In this document: positions 25,468 through 34,773 of the stretch, one piece after another | How the letters are laid out: each line of letters begins with the position of its first letter | How positions within the stretch are numbered: the stretch's first letter is position 1 | Origin: an uncultured Christensenella sp. | GTDB taxonomy: Bacteria; Bacillota; Clostridia; Christensenellales; UBA1242 | Assembly (NCBI GenBank): GCA_949300385.1 | Contig: CASGDZ010000001.1 | Location: 16,276-80,275, forward strand | DNA: 64,000 nucleotides | Reading direction: 5' to 3' | Notes under the pieces: model-generated | The model's input: the letters and a program-made list of their open reading frames with translations, nothing else | Database searches by the model: none | What the model was told of the DNA's origin: nothing | Program-made: the position numbers and the translations under genes

Positions 25468-25499
25468 AATGGCATTTATTAATCAATGTCATTTTTTTA
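25468..25499 (+). terminator. Terminator after the 136-aa gene
   Basis: AATGGCATT pairs with AATGTCATT and seven T follow. The rest of 25500-25766 is AT-rich with no gene seen. Confidence 0.75.
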
Positions 25500-25766
25500 T
25501 TTTAAATTTATAGTTTGAATAATAAATAATCTAACTATTAATCTAATAAGTAAATATATAATCAATTAGATTAAATTATAACATATTTACAATATATTAT
25601 AGTCATTATGTATAATAATATATTTTCTATTGGAGTATATACTTATTTTAAGTGTATATTGATAATAAAAATAGTGCTATTATTTTAAAAATTAAAGTAA
25701 ATAAAGGAATTATCCAGAAATTATTTTTATAAATTTAAAAAAATTAAAAAAAATTTGCAATTTTAG

Positions 25767-25826
25767 TTGACTTTTGTTAGCAGTCTGCATAGAATATAGT
25801 TAGCAATCTAAATAAAAGAGTGCTAA
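25767..25826 (+). promoter_or_regulatory. hrcA operon promoter with CIRCE element
   Basis: The promoter is TTGACT (25767-25772), 17 nt, TAGAAT (25790-25795). CIRCE lies at 25800-25826 as TTAGCAATC-N9-GAGTGCTAA, one base off the consensus TTAGCACTC-N9-GAGTGCTAA, and covers the expected start site. An extra half-site TTAGCAGTC (25777-25785) lies between the -35 and -10 boxes. HrcA, the next gene, is the known CIRCE repressor. Confidence 0.93.
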
Positions 25827-25848
25827 AAATATATTAAAAGGAAGAAAA

Positions 25849-26892
25849 GTGAACATTGACGATAAGAACAAACGCAAGCATGATATTTTAATCTATGCGG
25901 TTGATGAATATATAAAAACTGCGCAACCGGTTACAAGTGGTGGGCTTAATAATCATTTTAAAGATATAAGTTCAGCGACTATTAGAAATGAACTTAATGC
26001 TTTGGAGAGTATGGGATATTTAAAACAACTTCACACTTCAGGCGGGCGAGTTCCGACAGCGCTTGCTTATAAAGAATATGTAAATTCGTTGTTGGCAGAC
26101 GATAAACTAGATTATGAGTCAATCAAGCAAGTGGTAACATCATATGAAGACCGCTCAGTTAGTCTTATAAGTACATTATCAGCATTGGCTAAGCGATTAA
26201 GTCGTGTAACTAATTGTCCAACCGTTCTAGTACAGCATGGCTTGCAAAATTTGACCATCGAAAACATTCAGATTATTCCGCTAATAAACAAAGACGCTTT
26301 ATTATTGGTTGAAACGAATGCGGGGATAATTGACGATAGCATGTCGCTTGATAGCAACATAGATAGGCGCGCGTGCCAAGAAGCGAGCGATTATCTTATA
26401 AAGCACTTTAAAGGTAAAACGATTGAATACATGATAGATAATATCAATTCAGTTTGTTTAAAAGCTGGCGGACAGATAATCAAATTTAAAGAGTTGATAG
26501 ATAGTGTAGCGGGTGCTTTAGTTGAAGTTATTCAAACGAGATGTGATGTATCTAACGAAAATCCTACAAAATTGCTAGCAGGATTGGATAGATCAGATAT
26601 AGACGATGCTAAAAATGTGTTGGAATTTTTAGAGAATGCTGATAATGTAATAGATGTAGTCACTAACGAAAATGAAGGAGAACTCAATTTCACAATCGGA
26701 GAAGCGGGCGAAAATAGCAAACTAAAAGGTGGTATGATGATGAGTGCACCTATCGTTATAAATGGTGTTCCAATAGCAAGTTTAGCCCTTGTAGGTCCTA
26801 AACGAATTGATTATGCCAATGTTGCAGCAGCGCTAAAGTTTATTGTCAATCAAATAGATAATCAGAAAGGAGGCGGAAGTGAAAAAACATAA
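25849..26892 (+). CDS. hrcA: Heat-inducible transcription repressor HrcA
   Basis: A 347-aa repressor with an N-terminal winged helix (DILIYAVDEYIKTAQPVTSGGL, SSATIRNELNALESMGYLKQLHTSGGRVPT) and a GAF-like inserted dimerisation domain, close to the usual 340-350 aa. It represses its own operon at CIRCE. The GTG start is preceded by AAGGAAG, and grpE overlaps its 3' end. Confidence 0.96.
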   Translation: MNIDDKNKRKHDILIYAVDEYIKTAQPVTSGGLNNHFKDISSATIRNELNALESMGYLKQLHTSGGRVPTALAYKEYVNSLLADDKLDYESIKQVVTSYEDRSVSLISTLSALAKRLSRVTNCPTVLVQHGLQNLTIENIQIIPLINKDALLLVETNAGIIDDSMSLDSNIDRRACQEASDYLIKHFKGKTIEYMIDNINSVCLKAGGQIIKFKELIDSVAGALVEVIQTRCDVSNENPTKLLAGLDRSDIDDAKNVLEFLENADNVIDVVTNENEGELNFTIGEAGENSKLKGGMMMSAPIVINGVPIASLALVGPKRIDYANVAAALKFIVNQIDNQKGGGSEKT

Positions 26893-27538
26893 AGATACTG
26901 AGCAAGATTGCAATTGCAAAAACGAATGTGGTTGCAAAGACGAATGCAAATGTGAAAACGAATCTACTTATCAAAGCGAATGTAATTGCGAAAGTGATTG
27001 CCATTGTGGAGGCGATTGCAACTGCGATAATTGTGAATGTGACAAAGACGAACAAAATTGCACATGCCACGAAGATAAAACAAAAGATCATGAGCAATCA
27101 GATAGCGAGAGTCAATCAGACAGCGACGCAAAATCTAATGACTATTTAACAGATTTGATGAGATTGCAAGCCGAATTCGACAATTATCGAAAACGAATGC
27201 AGAGTGCTTTATCCGACTCCCGAACGGACGGATTTATAGACGCGATTGAGCAGTTCCTTCCCGCACTTGATAGTTTCAAAATGGCGACCGATATGATAAC
27301 AGACAAAAATACACTTATGGGTATTAAATTCATAGAGAAAGGTATTTTGGATACATTAAGGAAAATGGGGGTAGAACCTATTGATTGCACTGGAAAGTTC
27401 GATCCAGAATTGCATCAGGCGATAGACACTGATAACTCAGCAGATGTCGAGTTAGGCATGATCGTAAAGGAGGCGTATAAAGGTTTCACATATAAAGGGA
27501 AAGTTATTCGCTACGCACAAGTTATAGTTAAAAAGTAG
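26879..27538 (+). CDS. grpE: GrpE nucleotide exchange factor with a cysteine-rich metallothionein-like N-terminus
   Basis: Residues about 88-219 are an ordinary GrpE (long coiled-coil start LMRLQAEFDNYRKRM, then MGIKFIEKGILDTLRKMGVEPI and the C-terminal beta domain), the exchange factor for DnaK. The first 66 residues are exceptional: sixteen cysteines arranged as eight CxC pairs (11/13, 17/19, 23/25, 35/37, 41/43, 47/49, 52/54, 61/63) in an acidic background, followed by a Ser/Asp/Gln linker. This pattern is like metallothionein and suggests metal binding or redox sensing by the chaperone system; that is inference. The GTG start has AAGGAGG upstream and overlaps hrcA by 14 nt, so the Cys-rich part is truly in frame and coupled. 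Confidence 0.93.
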   Translation: MKKHKDTEQDCNCKNECGCKDECKCENESTYQSECNCESDCHCGGDCNCDNCECDKDEQNCTCHEDKTKDHEQSDSESQSDSDAKSNDYLTDLMRLQAEFDNYRKRMQSALSDSRTDGFIDAIEQFLPALDSFKMATDMITDKNTLMGIKFIEKGILDTLRKMGVEPIDCTGKFDPELHQAIDTDNSADVELGMIVKEAYKGFTYKGKVIRYAQVIVKK

Positions 27539-27544
27539 GTCAAA

Positions 27545-28177
27545 ATGGTAGAGAGCATTAAAACATTTTGGAAATCTAATGAACTAAAACAAAATACGCA
27601 TTTACTGATATTTGAAAATGGCTGTATTGTGATTGACGCAGGGTGTCCAATAAGTGAGATAAAAAGTGTATGCGATAAGCCGATAGTGGCATGTTTCATA
27701 ACACACGGACATTATGACCATATAAAGCATATTGAAGAGTATGACAAATTAAATATTCCGATATATGCAAATAAAAATATAGTCTGTTTGTTAGAATCTC
27801 CATGGCTTAATACAAGTGAGATTTTCGCTAAACCTACGAAATATAATGTTAACAATTTATATTTTGTTGATGACGGCGATGAGATTGATGTATTAGGCAA
27901 GACGATTAAATGTTACTATACACCGGGACATTCATTTGATAGCATGTGCTACTTATGTGATGGCAATTTGTTCTCTGGCGACACACTATTCTCAGTCGCA
28001 ATTGGTAGAGTTGATTTACCAACAGCGAATGTAGAGCAGATGATGACTAGTCTAAGCAAATTAAACAATATAAAATATTCGACGATGTATACGGGACATT
28101 GGCGAACAAGCACAAAACAAGAGCAAAATTCAAATATAGCATACTATAAAAACATATTACAAAAAGAATTAAATTAA
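27545..28177 (+). CDS. MBL-fold hydrolase (glyoxalase II-like)
   Basis: A 210-aa metallo-beta-lactamase-fold protein with THGHYDH (metal motif HxHxDH), TPGHSFDS, SGDTLF and TGHW, the pattern of small YcbL/glyoxalase II-like hydrolases. It lies between grpE and dnaK, 6 nt after grpE and 19 nt before dnaK, an unusual interruption of the heat-shock operon. It may detoxify thioester or methylglyoxal adducts under stress. The substrate is unknown. Confidence 0.85.
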   Translation: MVESIKTFWKSNELKQNTHLLIFENGCIVIDAGCPISEIKSVCDKPIVACFITHGHYDHIKHIEEYDKLNIPIYANKNIVCLLESPWLNTSEIFAKPTKYNVNNLYFVDDGDEIDVLGKTIKCYYTPGHSFDSMCYLCDGNLFSGDTLFSVAIGRVDLPTANVEQMMTSLSKLNNIKYSTMYTGHWRTSTKQEQNSNIAYYKNILQKELN

Positions 28178-28196
28178 ATAAAAAGGAGTAAAAATT

Positions 28197-30014
28197 ATGT
28201 CAAAAATTATTGGTATTGATTTAGGTACAACTAATAGTTGTGTAGCTGTTATGGAAGGTGGTCAACCTACTGTTATCCCTAATAGCGAAGGTGGAAGAAC
28301 TACACCTAGTGTAGTTGGATTTAAAGATGGAGAACGCTTGATAGGTCAAGTGGCTAAGCGTCAAGCAGTCGCTAACCCAGAAAAGACTGTTATATCAATT
28401 AAGCGTGAAATGGGTACTCACTATAAGGTTAATATTGATAGTAAATCATATAGCCCAGAAGAGATCAGTGCTATGATTTTATCAAAATTAAAACAAGACG
28501 CGGAAGCATATCTTGGTCAAAAGGTAACACAAGCAGTTATCACTGTCCCTGCATACTTTAACGATTCACAGCGTCAAGCAACTAAGAATGCAGGTAAAAT
28601 TGCAGGACTTGAGGTTCTTCGTATAATCAACGAACCAACAGCAGCAGCACTTGCATACGGACTTGATAAACAAGATAGAAAAAATCAAAAGATTCTAGTA
28701 TACGATTTGGGTGGCGGCACATTCGATGTATCAATTCTTGAAATAGGTGACGGTGTATTTGAAGTATTGTCTACTAATGGTAATACTCGTCTAGGTGGCG
28801 ATGACTTTGATAATCGTATTATGGACCTTTTAATTTCAGAGTTTAAGAAAGAAACAGGTATTGATTTATCAAATGATAGATTAGCAAAACAGCGTTTAAA
28901 AGAAGCAAGTGAGAAGGCAAAAATCGAATTAAGCACATTATCTCAAACAACAATTAGTTTGCCATTCATCACAGCAGACGCAACTGGTCCTAAACACCTT
29001 GAATATACTTTAACTCGTGCGAAATTTGAGAACATGATTGCCGATCTTGTAGAGCAAACACTTGTATGTACTCGTAATGCATTAAAGGACGCAGGACTTA
29101 GCAAGAATGATATTTCAAATGTAGTATTGGTTGGTGGTTCAACTCGTGTACCATGTGTTGTAGATGCGCTTTCTAAAGAAATCCCTGTTACACCATTTAA
29201 AGGTATCAACCCTGACGAATGCGTTGCAATCGGTGCTGCAATTCAAGCAGGAGTATTAGGCGGAGAAGTTAAAGATGTATTGCTTCTTGATGTAACTCCA
29301 TTGTCATTAGGTATTGAAACTTTGGGTGGAGTATGCACAAAACTTATTCCAAGAAATACTACAATCCCTACTAAGAAATCTCAAATATTTAGTACTGCAC
29401 AAGACAATCAACCAGGTGTTGAAATCAATGTATTACAAGGTGAGCGTGAGTTTGCCGCACAAAATAAATCACTCGGTAGATTCCAACTAACAGGTATTCC
29501 ACCAGCTCCAAGAGGTGTTCCACAAATTGAAGTTACATTTGATATAGACGCAAATGGTATCGTAAATGTTAGCGCTAAAGACTTAGGCACAAATAAAGAG
29601 CAAAAAATCACTATTACTGCTAGCACAAATCTAAGTGAAGATGAAATCAATAAAGCAGTTAAAGAAGCAGAGCAATTTGCAGAAGAAGATAAGAAGAAGC
29701 GTGAAGTAATCGACGCTAGAAATAACCTTGATGGTATGACAATGAATATCGAAAAGGTTATGAAAGAGAATGGCGACAAGTTAAGCGAAGAAGATAAAAA
29801 AGCGCTTACTGACGCTGTTGAAGAGGCTAAAAAGCATATCGCTAGCGAAAGCATGGATGAGATAAAGAAAGCAACAGACGATTTAACAAAAGTTTCTAAC
29901 GAAGTGTTTACTAAGATGTATCAAAACATGTCTAGCCAAGCACAAACTAATGGTCAAAATCCTACAGGCGACAAGCCAAAAGATGACGGCGATCCAGAAG
30001 TTGTAGTTGAATAA
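28197..30014 (+). CDS. dnaK: Chaperone DnaK (Hsp70)
   Basis: A 605-aa Hsp70: phosphate-binding [17 protein letters not shown] at the N-terminus, [21 protein letters not shown], substrate-binding domain from about 360, and helical lid. The length and the absence of the proteobacterial 24-residue insert fit Gram-positive DnaK. AAGGAG lies upstream. It works with GrpE and DnaJ of the same operon, under HrcA/CIRCE control. Confidence 0.98.
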   Translation: MSKIIGIDLGTTNSCVAVMEGGQPTVIPNSEGGRTTPSVVGFKDGERLIGQVAKRQAVANPEKTVISIKREMGTHYKVNIDSKSYSPEEISAMILSKLKQDAEAYLGQKVTQAVITVPAYFNDSQRQATKNAGKIAGLEVLRIINEPTAAALAYGLDKQDRKNQKILVYDLGGGTFDVSILEIGDGVFEVLSTNGNTRLGGDDFDNRIMDLLISEFKKETGIDLSNDRLAKQRLKEASEKAKIELSTLSQTTISLPFITADATGPKHLEYTLTRAKFENMIADLVEQTLVCTRNALKDAGLSKNDISNVVLVGGSTRVPCVVDALSKEIPVTPFKGINPDECVAIGAAIQAGVLGGEVKDVLLLDVTPLSLGIETLGGVCTKLIPRNTTIPTKKSQIFSTAQDNQPGVEINVLQGEREFAAQNKSLGRFQLTGIPPAPRGVPQIEVTFDIDANGIVNVSAKDLGTNKEQKITITASTNLSEDEINKAVKEAEQFAEEDKKKREVIDARNNLDGMTMNIEKVMKENGDKLSEEDKKALTDAVEEAKKHIASESMDEIKKATDDLTKVSNEVFTKMYQNMSSQAQTNGQNPTGDKPKDDGDPEVVVE

Positions 30015-30022
30015 AGGTAATT

Positions 30023-31147
30023 ATGGCAAATAACGATTATTATGCAACCTTAGGGGTGAGCAAGTCGGCGACTGATGACGAGATTAAATCGGCATATAGA
30101 AGCCTTGCAAAAAAATATCATCCCGACCTTAATAAAACCCCTGAGGCGGCAGAAAAATTTAAAGAAATAAATGAAGCCTACTCTGTCTTAGGAGATAAGC
30201 AAAAGCGTGCTAACTATGATCAATATGGGAGTGCGGACGGCCCACAAAGTTTTGGCGGAGGTGGCCAAGGTTTTTCAGGCGGTTTTTCTAGCGATGGCTT
30301 TGGCGGATTTGAGGATATATTCAATATATTTTCAAATTTTGGCTCACGCTCAAATGCTCGAGCAAGGGAAGAAGGCGACGATGTAAATATCAACCTTGTA
30401 ATATCTTTTACTGAGGCGGCTTTTGGTTGTGAAAAGGAAGTTACTGTCACACGAAAGGAGCGTTGTCCAGATTGCAATGGCACTGGTGCAAAATCTAGTA
30501 GCGATTATGTAACATGTACTGAGTGTAATGGAACTGGTAGAATGACCTACACTCAACAGACTTTGTTTGGTATGACGCGAACGGTTGGCACATGTAGAAC
30601 ATGTGGCGGTAAAGGTAAAATCGTTAAAAATAAATGTCCTAATTGCCATGGCACAGGACTTAAGACAACTACTAGCAAAATCAAGGTAAAGATCCCTGCA
30701 GGTATTGACAACGAACAAGTCATTCGCCTAAATGGAGAGGGTAACCAAACCGCTTCACCAGATGGAATCGCGGGAGATTTGAGAATCGCAATAACTGTAA
30801 CACCGCATTCATTGTTAGTCAGAAAAGGATTTGATCTATATGTAGATGTGTATGTCCCTATAACTACATTAATGCTAGGTGGCAAAGTTAAAGTTCCTAC
30901 GTTAAAAGGTACTACTACGATCGATGTCGCACCACTTACACAATCTAATACAAAATACACTTTGAAAGGCAAAGGCGTAAAATACCTTAAATCAATTGGA
31001 AGTGGCAATTTGATCGTTACTTTAAAGGGTGAAATGCCTAAAGATATAGATAAAAACACAATAAAATTAATTAAAGAGTTAGAAAGTTCTATTAGTGAAA
31101 AATCTTATCCAAAAACTATTAATTATAACAATAAATTAGACAAATAA
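30023..31147 (+). CDS. dnaJ: Chaperone DnaJ (Hsp40)
   Basis: A 374-aa type I DnaJ: J domain with HPD at 33-35, a Gly/Phe-rich stretch (about 75-100), four zinc-finger repeats ([32 protein letters not shown]) and C-terminal substrate domains. Last gene of the hrcA operon, ending at a terminator. In many clostridia prmA-rsmE-mtaB follow; here those genes are at 51-53 kb and no prmA is seen. Confidence 0.97.
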   Translation: MANNDYYATLGVSKSATDDEIKSAYRSLAKKYHPDLNKTPEAAEKFKEINEAYSVLGDKQKRANYDQYGSADGPQSFGGGGQGFSGGFSSDGFGGFEDIFNIFSNFGSRSNARAREEGDDVNINLVISFTEAAFGCEKEVTVTRKERCPDCNGTGAKSSSDYVTCTECNGTGRMTYTQQTLFGMTRTVGTCRTCGGKGKIVKNKCPNCHGTGLKTTTSKIKVKIPAGIDNEQVIRLNGEGNQTASPDGIAGDLRIAITVTPHSLLVRKGFDLYVDVYVPITTLMLGGKVKVPTLKGTTTIDVAPLTQSNTKYTLKGKGVKYLKSIGSGNLIVTLKGEMPKDIDKNTIKLIKELESSISEKSYPKTINYNNKLDK

Positions 31148-31174
31148 AATGGCAGATATTTCTGCCATTTTTTG
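31146..31174 (+). terminator. Terminator of the hrcA-dnaJ operon
   Basis: AAATGGCAGA-TATT-TCTGCCATTT is followed by T. The rest of the gap to 31467 is AT-rich with no recognised gene or structure. Confidence 0.9.
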
Positions 31175-31467
31175 TATAAAGTAATATCTATACATATAAA
31201 AACAAAAAATAGTTTTAAATATGGTAAACTAAATAAAACATTGGCATATGAAAGATAAGATAGCAACGGCTACTTAAATTTTAAAAGAATGATTTATTAT
31301 TTACTATTTTCCTATATAATAGACACTCTTTTTAAACAATAATTTTATTAACGGAGATAATATCTTAGGCATTTTAAAACAATATATTTTCATATTACAT
31401 TATACTATTATTTAATAAATTTTGTTATTATGCTTACAATTACATTTATAAATTAAATAATTTAGCA

Positions 31468-31497
31468 CAAAAAAAGAGACTATTTAGTCTCTTTTTT
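31468..31497 (-). terminator. Terminator overlapping the end of rpmB
   Basis: On the minus strand GAGAC-TAAATA-GTCTC is followed by T. The 5' arm is made by the last sense codons of rpmB and the loop contains its stop codon. Confidence 0.85.
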
Positions 31498-31665
31498 CAT
31501 AGTTTTTAAACATTTAGCGCAAATATTTTTCTTACCTTTCTTTCCGTCTAATTCAACATTAACTTTTTGTATATTAGGATCGAAAGTAGTTTTAGTATGG
31601 CGCATGCTGTGACTAACATTGTTTCCTGATGTGCGACCTTTACCGCAAATTTCACAAACTTTCAT
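31480..31665 (-). CDS. rpmB: Large ribosomal subunit protein bL28
   Basis: A 61-aa L28 with zinc-type cysteine pairs (MKVCEICGKG and NICAKCLKTM) and the core GNNVSHSMRHTKTTF. ACGGAGG precedes the start. Divergent from the asp23-fakA operon, as in other firmicutes. Confidence 0.96.
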   Translation of the reverse strand: MKVCEICGKGRTSGNNVSHSMRHTKTTFDPNIQKVNVELDGKKGKKNICAKCLKTMKKETK

Positions 31666-31700
31666 GATTTTACCTCCGTTAAAATTTCAATTGCTTGTAA

Positions 31701-31729
31701 ATAATATCATAAATTTAAAGAAAATGCAA
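31701..31729 (-). promoter_or_regulatory. Promoter for rpmB
   Basis: On the minus strand: TTGCAT (31729-31724), 17 nt, TATTAT (31706-31701). Confidence 0.6.
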
Positions 31730-31874
31730 GTATTTTATTAAAATTTACTAAATCATATATTAAACTAAGACAAATAACATACAATACCAATATCGAACCT
31801 TTGTCTAAGTAAAATATTTTCATATAAAATAAAAGTTTGTCATTTTTTATATTTTAAACGCTAAATATGAGAAA

Positions 31875-31928
31875 TTTTAGCAAACTATCAAAAAAACATT
31901 TGCTAAAATATAATTTATGTTATATAAT
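31875..31928 (+). promoter_or_regulatory. Inverted repeat and -10 boxes upstream of asp23
   Basis: A perfect 10-bp inverted repeat TTTTAGCAAA (31875-31884) and TTTGCTAAAA (31899-31908) directly abuts TATAAT (31909-31914); a second TATAAT is at 31923-31928. This is a likely operator or leader hairpin. Confidence 0.45.
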
Positions 31929-31944
31929 AACATAGGAGAGTGAA

Positions 31945-32292
31945 ATGAACTTAACCACTTTTAACTCATTTGGGAAGATAAGCATCAGCAAGCGCGCTAT
32001 CAGCAAGGTCGCTGCTGTTTCTGTTATGGAGTGTGTGGGGGTTGTTGGTTTGGTATCACAACGCAGTTTTTTTAAAGGCAATGCACTAACCACAGCACAT
32101 AAAGGGGTCGTTGTCACTAACCTAGAAAATGATAGTATGAAGATAGATGTCTATGTGATAATGCGTCACTGCGGTGTTTCAGCGTCTGCTGTTGCCGAAT
32201 CTATCAGACAAAGCGTGAAATATTCAGTTGAGCGCTTTGCTGGAATGATAGTTAAAGATGTGACTGTACATATCGTAGACGTGAAGATATAG
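31945..32292 (+). CDS. Asp23/Gls24 family envelope stress response protein (YloU-like)
   Basis: A 115-aa Asp23/Gls24 protein (GKISISKRAISKVAAVSVMECVGVVGL, then a KIDVYVIMRHCGVSASAVAESI-type core). In firmicutes the YloU-type member precedes the fatty-acid kinase FakA (YloV), as here with a 14-nt gap. AGGAGAG lies upstream of the start. Confidence 0.92.
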   Translation: MNLTTFNSFGKISISKRAISKVAAVSVMECVGVVGLVSQRSFFKGNALTTAHKGVVVTNLENDSMKIDVYVIMRHCGVSASAVAESIRQSVKYSVERFAGMIVKDVTVHIVDVKI

Positions 32293-32306
32293 GAGTTTAA
32301 TTTAAT

Positions 32307-33941
32307 ATGATAAAAACAATTAACGGATCTGCGTTGAGGAAGATGTTTTCTAACGCGTTCTCATTGGTTGAAGAGAATAAAAAGACTATTGATGCACTAA
32401 ATGTTTTTCCTGTGCCGGATGGAGATACTGGTACAAATATGAGCCTAACCTTAAAAAGTGCGACTAGCGAAATGAATGCTTGTGAGAGCAATACAATTGA
32501 ATCTATTTGTATAGCATTTAATCGTGGAGCATTGAAGGGTGCAAGAGGCAATAGCGGGGTTATTACATCTCAAATCATTAAAGGTATTTGTACTTGTTTA
32601 ATGAATTGTCAAACAGAGATAACTATCAAAGATTTTGCTAAGGCTATTCAGAATGGTGCTGAGATGGCATATAAAGCCGTTACTGTGCCGAAAGAAGGAA
32701 CAATACTTACTGTTATCAAAGCTATGGCGGACAAGTCTAAACAAGCAGCGAAATCTGCCAAGACCTTTGAAGATTTTTTGAATGAAATCATTACTCATGG
32801 CGAAGCGACTTTACAAATGACACCTGATATGTTGCCAGTTTTGAAGAAAGCAGGAGTTGTTGACGCTGGTGGTCGTGGTCTTATCTTCATTTTTAGCGGT
32901 TTTTATAAGGCTTTAACTGGTGAAATGACCGAGGTTGCTTTTATCGATAATGTAGAGAAAGATATCACGAGCGAGGATTTACATGTAAATTATGAATCGC
33001 TTGCAGATATAAAATATGCATATTGTACAGAATTCTTTGTAATAAACATTTACGAAAAGACGACTGACGCGGATATTAACACCTTGCGCTCAAGACTTAT
33101 GGAGATAGGTGATTGTGTGCTTTGTATAGGTGATTTGCAATTAATTAAGGTGCATGTACATACTAATGAACCAAATCGTGCGCTTGGCTATGCATTGCAA
33201 TTAGGCGAACTTAATGGCGTTAAAATTGAAAATATGTTAGAGCAAAATCGTCAATTAAGGAAACAAAAAGAGAAAGAACCTGAAAAAGAATTCGGAATGA
33301 TAGCAGTTGCAGCGGGAGATGGTCTTAGCAGTGTCTTTAAAGATATTGATGTAGATTATATTATAAGCGGTGGTCAAACAATGAATCCAAGCGCTAATGA
33401 TATAGCCACTGCTGCTGATAAAGTTAATGCAAAGAATATATTTGTATTCCCAAATAACAAAAATATTGTTATGTCTGCTGAGCAAGCTAATGATATAACG
33501 GATAAAAATTTAATCGTTATTCCTACTAGAAGCGTACCAGAGGGTATAAGCGCTGTATTAGCATTCGATTCTACAGCCTCTCTTGATGAAAATAAACAAA
33601 ACATGATGGATATGATTTGTAATGTAAAGTCAGGTTCAGTTACTTATGCTGTAAGGACAACAAATGTAGACGGAATTGATGTTAAAGTCGGCGACATTAT
33701 GGGACTAGATGAACATTCAGTTTTGACAACAGGCAAAGAAGTTTGTGATACTACAATTGAGTTGATAGAAAAATTAATTTCAAATGATAGTAGCAATATT
33801 ACACTTTTCTATGGCGAAGGAGTCACAGAGGAAGATAGTGCTAAACTTCAATCAAAACTTGAAGAGCGTTTCCCTGATATTGATATTTCGATGGTATATG
33901 GAGGTCAACCTGTATACTATTATATAGTTTCAGTTGAGTAA
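32307..33941 (+). CDS. fakA: Fatty acid kinase ATP-binding subunit FakA (DAK1/DegV-like, YloV)
   Basis: A 544-aa protein with an N-terminal DhaL domain (NVFPVPDGDTGTNMSLT at about 27-43; GARGNSGVITSQI), a middle domain and a C-terminal FakA domain. FakA phosphorylates fatty acids held by a FakB (DegV) partner, giving acyl phosphate for PlsX/PlsY. No FakB is in the window. GGAG lies 11 nt before the ATG. Confidence 0.93.
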   Translation: MIKTINGSALRKMFSNAFSLVEENKKTIDALNVFPVPDGDTGTNMSLTLKSATSEMNACESNTIESICIAFNRGALKGARGNSGVITSQIIKGICTCLMNCQTEITIKDFAKAIQNGAEMAYKAVTVPKEGTILTVIKAMADKSKQAAKSAKTFEDFLNEIITHGEATLQMTPDMLPVLKKAGVVDAGGRGLIFIFSGFYKALTGEMTEVAFIDNVEKDITSEDLHVNYESLADIKYAYCTEFFVINIYEKTTDADINTLRSRLMEIGDCVLCIGDLQLIKVHVHTNEPNRALGYALQLGELNGVKIENMLEQNRQLRKQKEKEPEKEFGMIAVAAGDGLSSVFKDIDVDYIISGGQTMNPSANDIATAADKVNAKNIFVFPNNKNIVMSAEQANDITDKNLIVIPTRSVPEGISAVLAFDSTASLDENKQNMMDMICNVKSGSVTYAVRTTNVDGIDVKVGDIMGLDEHSVLTTGKEVCDTTIELIEKLISNDSSNITLFYGEGVTEEDSAKLQSKLEERFPDIDISMVYGGQPVYYYIVSVE

Positions 33942-33954
33942 TCGTATTATTATA

Positions 33955-33989
33955 AAAATAAAGCACACTATAAAAGTGTGCTTTATTTT
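33955..33989 (+). terminator. Terminator after fakA
   Basis: AAATAAAGCACAC-loop-GTGTGCTTTATTT is followed by T. Confidence 0.9.
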
Positions 33990-34099
33990 GTGTGTTATGT
34001 ATTTGTAATACGCTATATGTTGATATTAATAATATAATTTAATAACATAAAAATTGTTTATATCATGAATTAAAATGAAAAAATTTCACATAATAATTG

Positions 34100-34116
34100 T
34101 GTAGTTATAATCTACA
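34100..34116 (+). promoter_or_regulatory. Palindrome around the -10 box of the Cys/Ser-rich peptide gene
   Basis: TGTAG (34100-34104) and CTACA (34112-34116) flank the TATAAT box at 34106-34111. A TTCACA -35-like box is at 34085-34090 with a short 15-nt spacer. Could be an operator. Confidence 0.4.
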
Positions 34117-34130
34117 TAAAAGGAGATATT

Positions 34131-34382
34131 ATGTTTGGAAGAAAGAACAAAGCATCTAGCGTAAGTACAAAAAACTGCTCTAACTCATATGATTCTCAGT
34201 CTATGACAAACGAGTCAACTAAATCATGTGGAGGTAAATGTACTTCAAACTCAACTAGTACAAAGGCATGCAATTCTACAAAAAATTGTGGCTCTAAAAA
34301 TGAGAGTGCAAAGTCTGCGTCTGTTAAGTCTAGTTCAGCAAAAGGATGCGGAGCGTGTGCGAACACTAAGTCATCTAAATAA
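34131..34382 (+). CDS. Small Cys/Ser/Lys-rich protein, 83 aa
   Basis: Not recognised. It has seven cysteines (16, 33, 37, 47, 53, 73, 76) in a Ser/Thr/Asn/Lys-rich background, including CGGKC and CGAC, and no hydrophobic segment. Its own AAGGAGA Shine-Dalgarno and a strong terminator show it is a real gene. It might be a metal-binding protein, a structural protein or a precursor peptide, but no radical SAM maturase lies nearby and it does not match the SCIFF pattern I know. With the GrpE tail it makes two unusual Cys-rich sequences in 8 kb. Confidence 0.7.
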   Translation: MFGRKNKASSVSTKNCSNSYDSQSMTNESTKSCGGKCTSNSTSTKACNSTKNCGSKNESAKSASVKSSSAKGCGACANTKSSK

Positions 34383-34393
34383 AATAATCCGTA

Positions 34394-34423
34394 TAAAAAA
34401 TCTCAGATAAACTGAGATTTTTT
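34394..34423 (+). terminator. Terminator after the Cys/Ser-rich gene
   Basis: AATCTCAG-loop-CTGAGATT is followed by T. From here to 34750 nothing but AT-rich sequence was seen. Confidence 0.85.
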
Positions 34424-34751
34424 ATGTAATCAATTAAATAAAACTTTATTAATGTAAAATTAAGAATTTTTATATAAAATATAATGCTTTTAAAATTTAT
34501 ATTTATAATATTATTCTTGCCAACTTGAAAGATAAATAGAGTAAACATATAAAAATTTTTTATTTTATAACTAAAAATATAAATAAAAATTAATAGATAA
34601 TAAGACAATAATATATACTAATAAAATTCATTATAGAGATTTAACAGAATTAAAAAGATACAATAGACTTCGAGATATAATTGTTATTATAAGATAAAAT
34701 GCTTACAACAATTAATATGTTAGTCAATATAAATATTAAAATGTTTTATAA

Positions 34752-34773
34752 AAATTGTACACAAATTGTACAC
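34752..34773. repeat. Two tandem copies of an 11-bp unit
   Basis: AAATTGTACAC occurs at 34752-34762 and again at 34763-34773, just beyond the terminator of the tRNA cluster. Function unknown. Confidence 0.6.

Noticed and set aside
26928-27149. Frame in the grpE N-terminal region on the same strand
   Set aside because: An alternative frame of the Cys codon repeats; the grpE frame has the start signal and joins a real GrpE domain.
29408-29854. Long antisense frames inside dnaK, rnj, smc and others
   Set aside because: Shadows of strongly coding genes, without Shine-Dalgarnos or recognisable protein features.
34375-34608. 77-codon minus-strand frame
   Set aside because: Low-complexity AT-rich sequence with Phe/Ile/Tyr/Lys only and no start signal.
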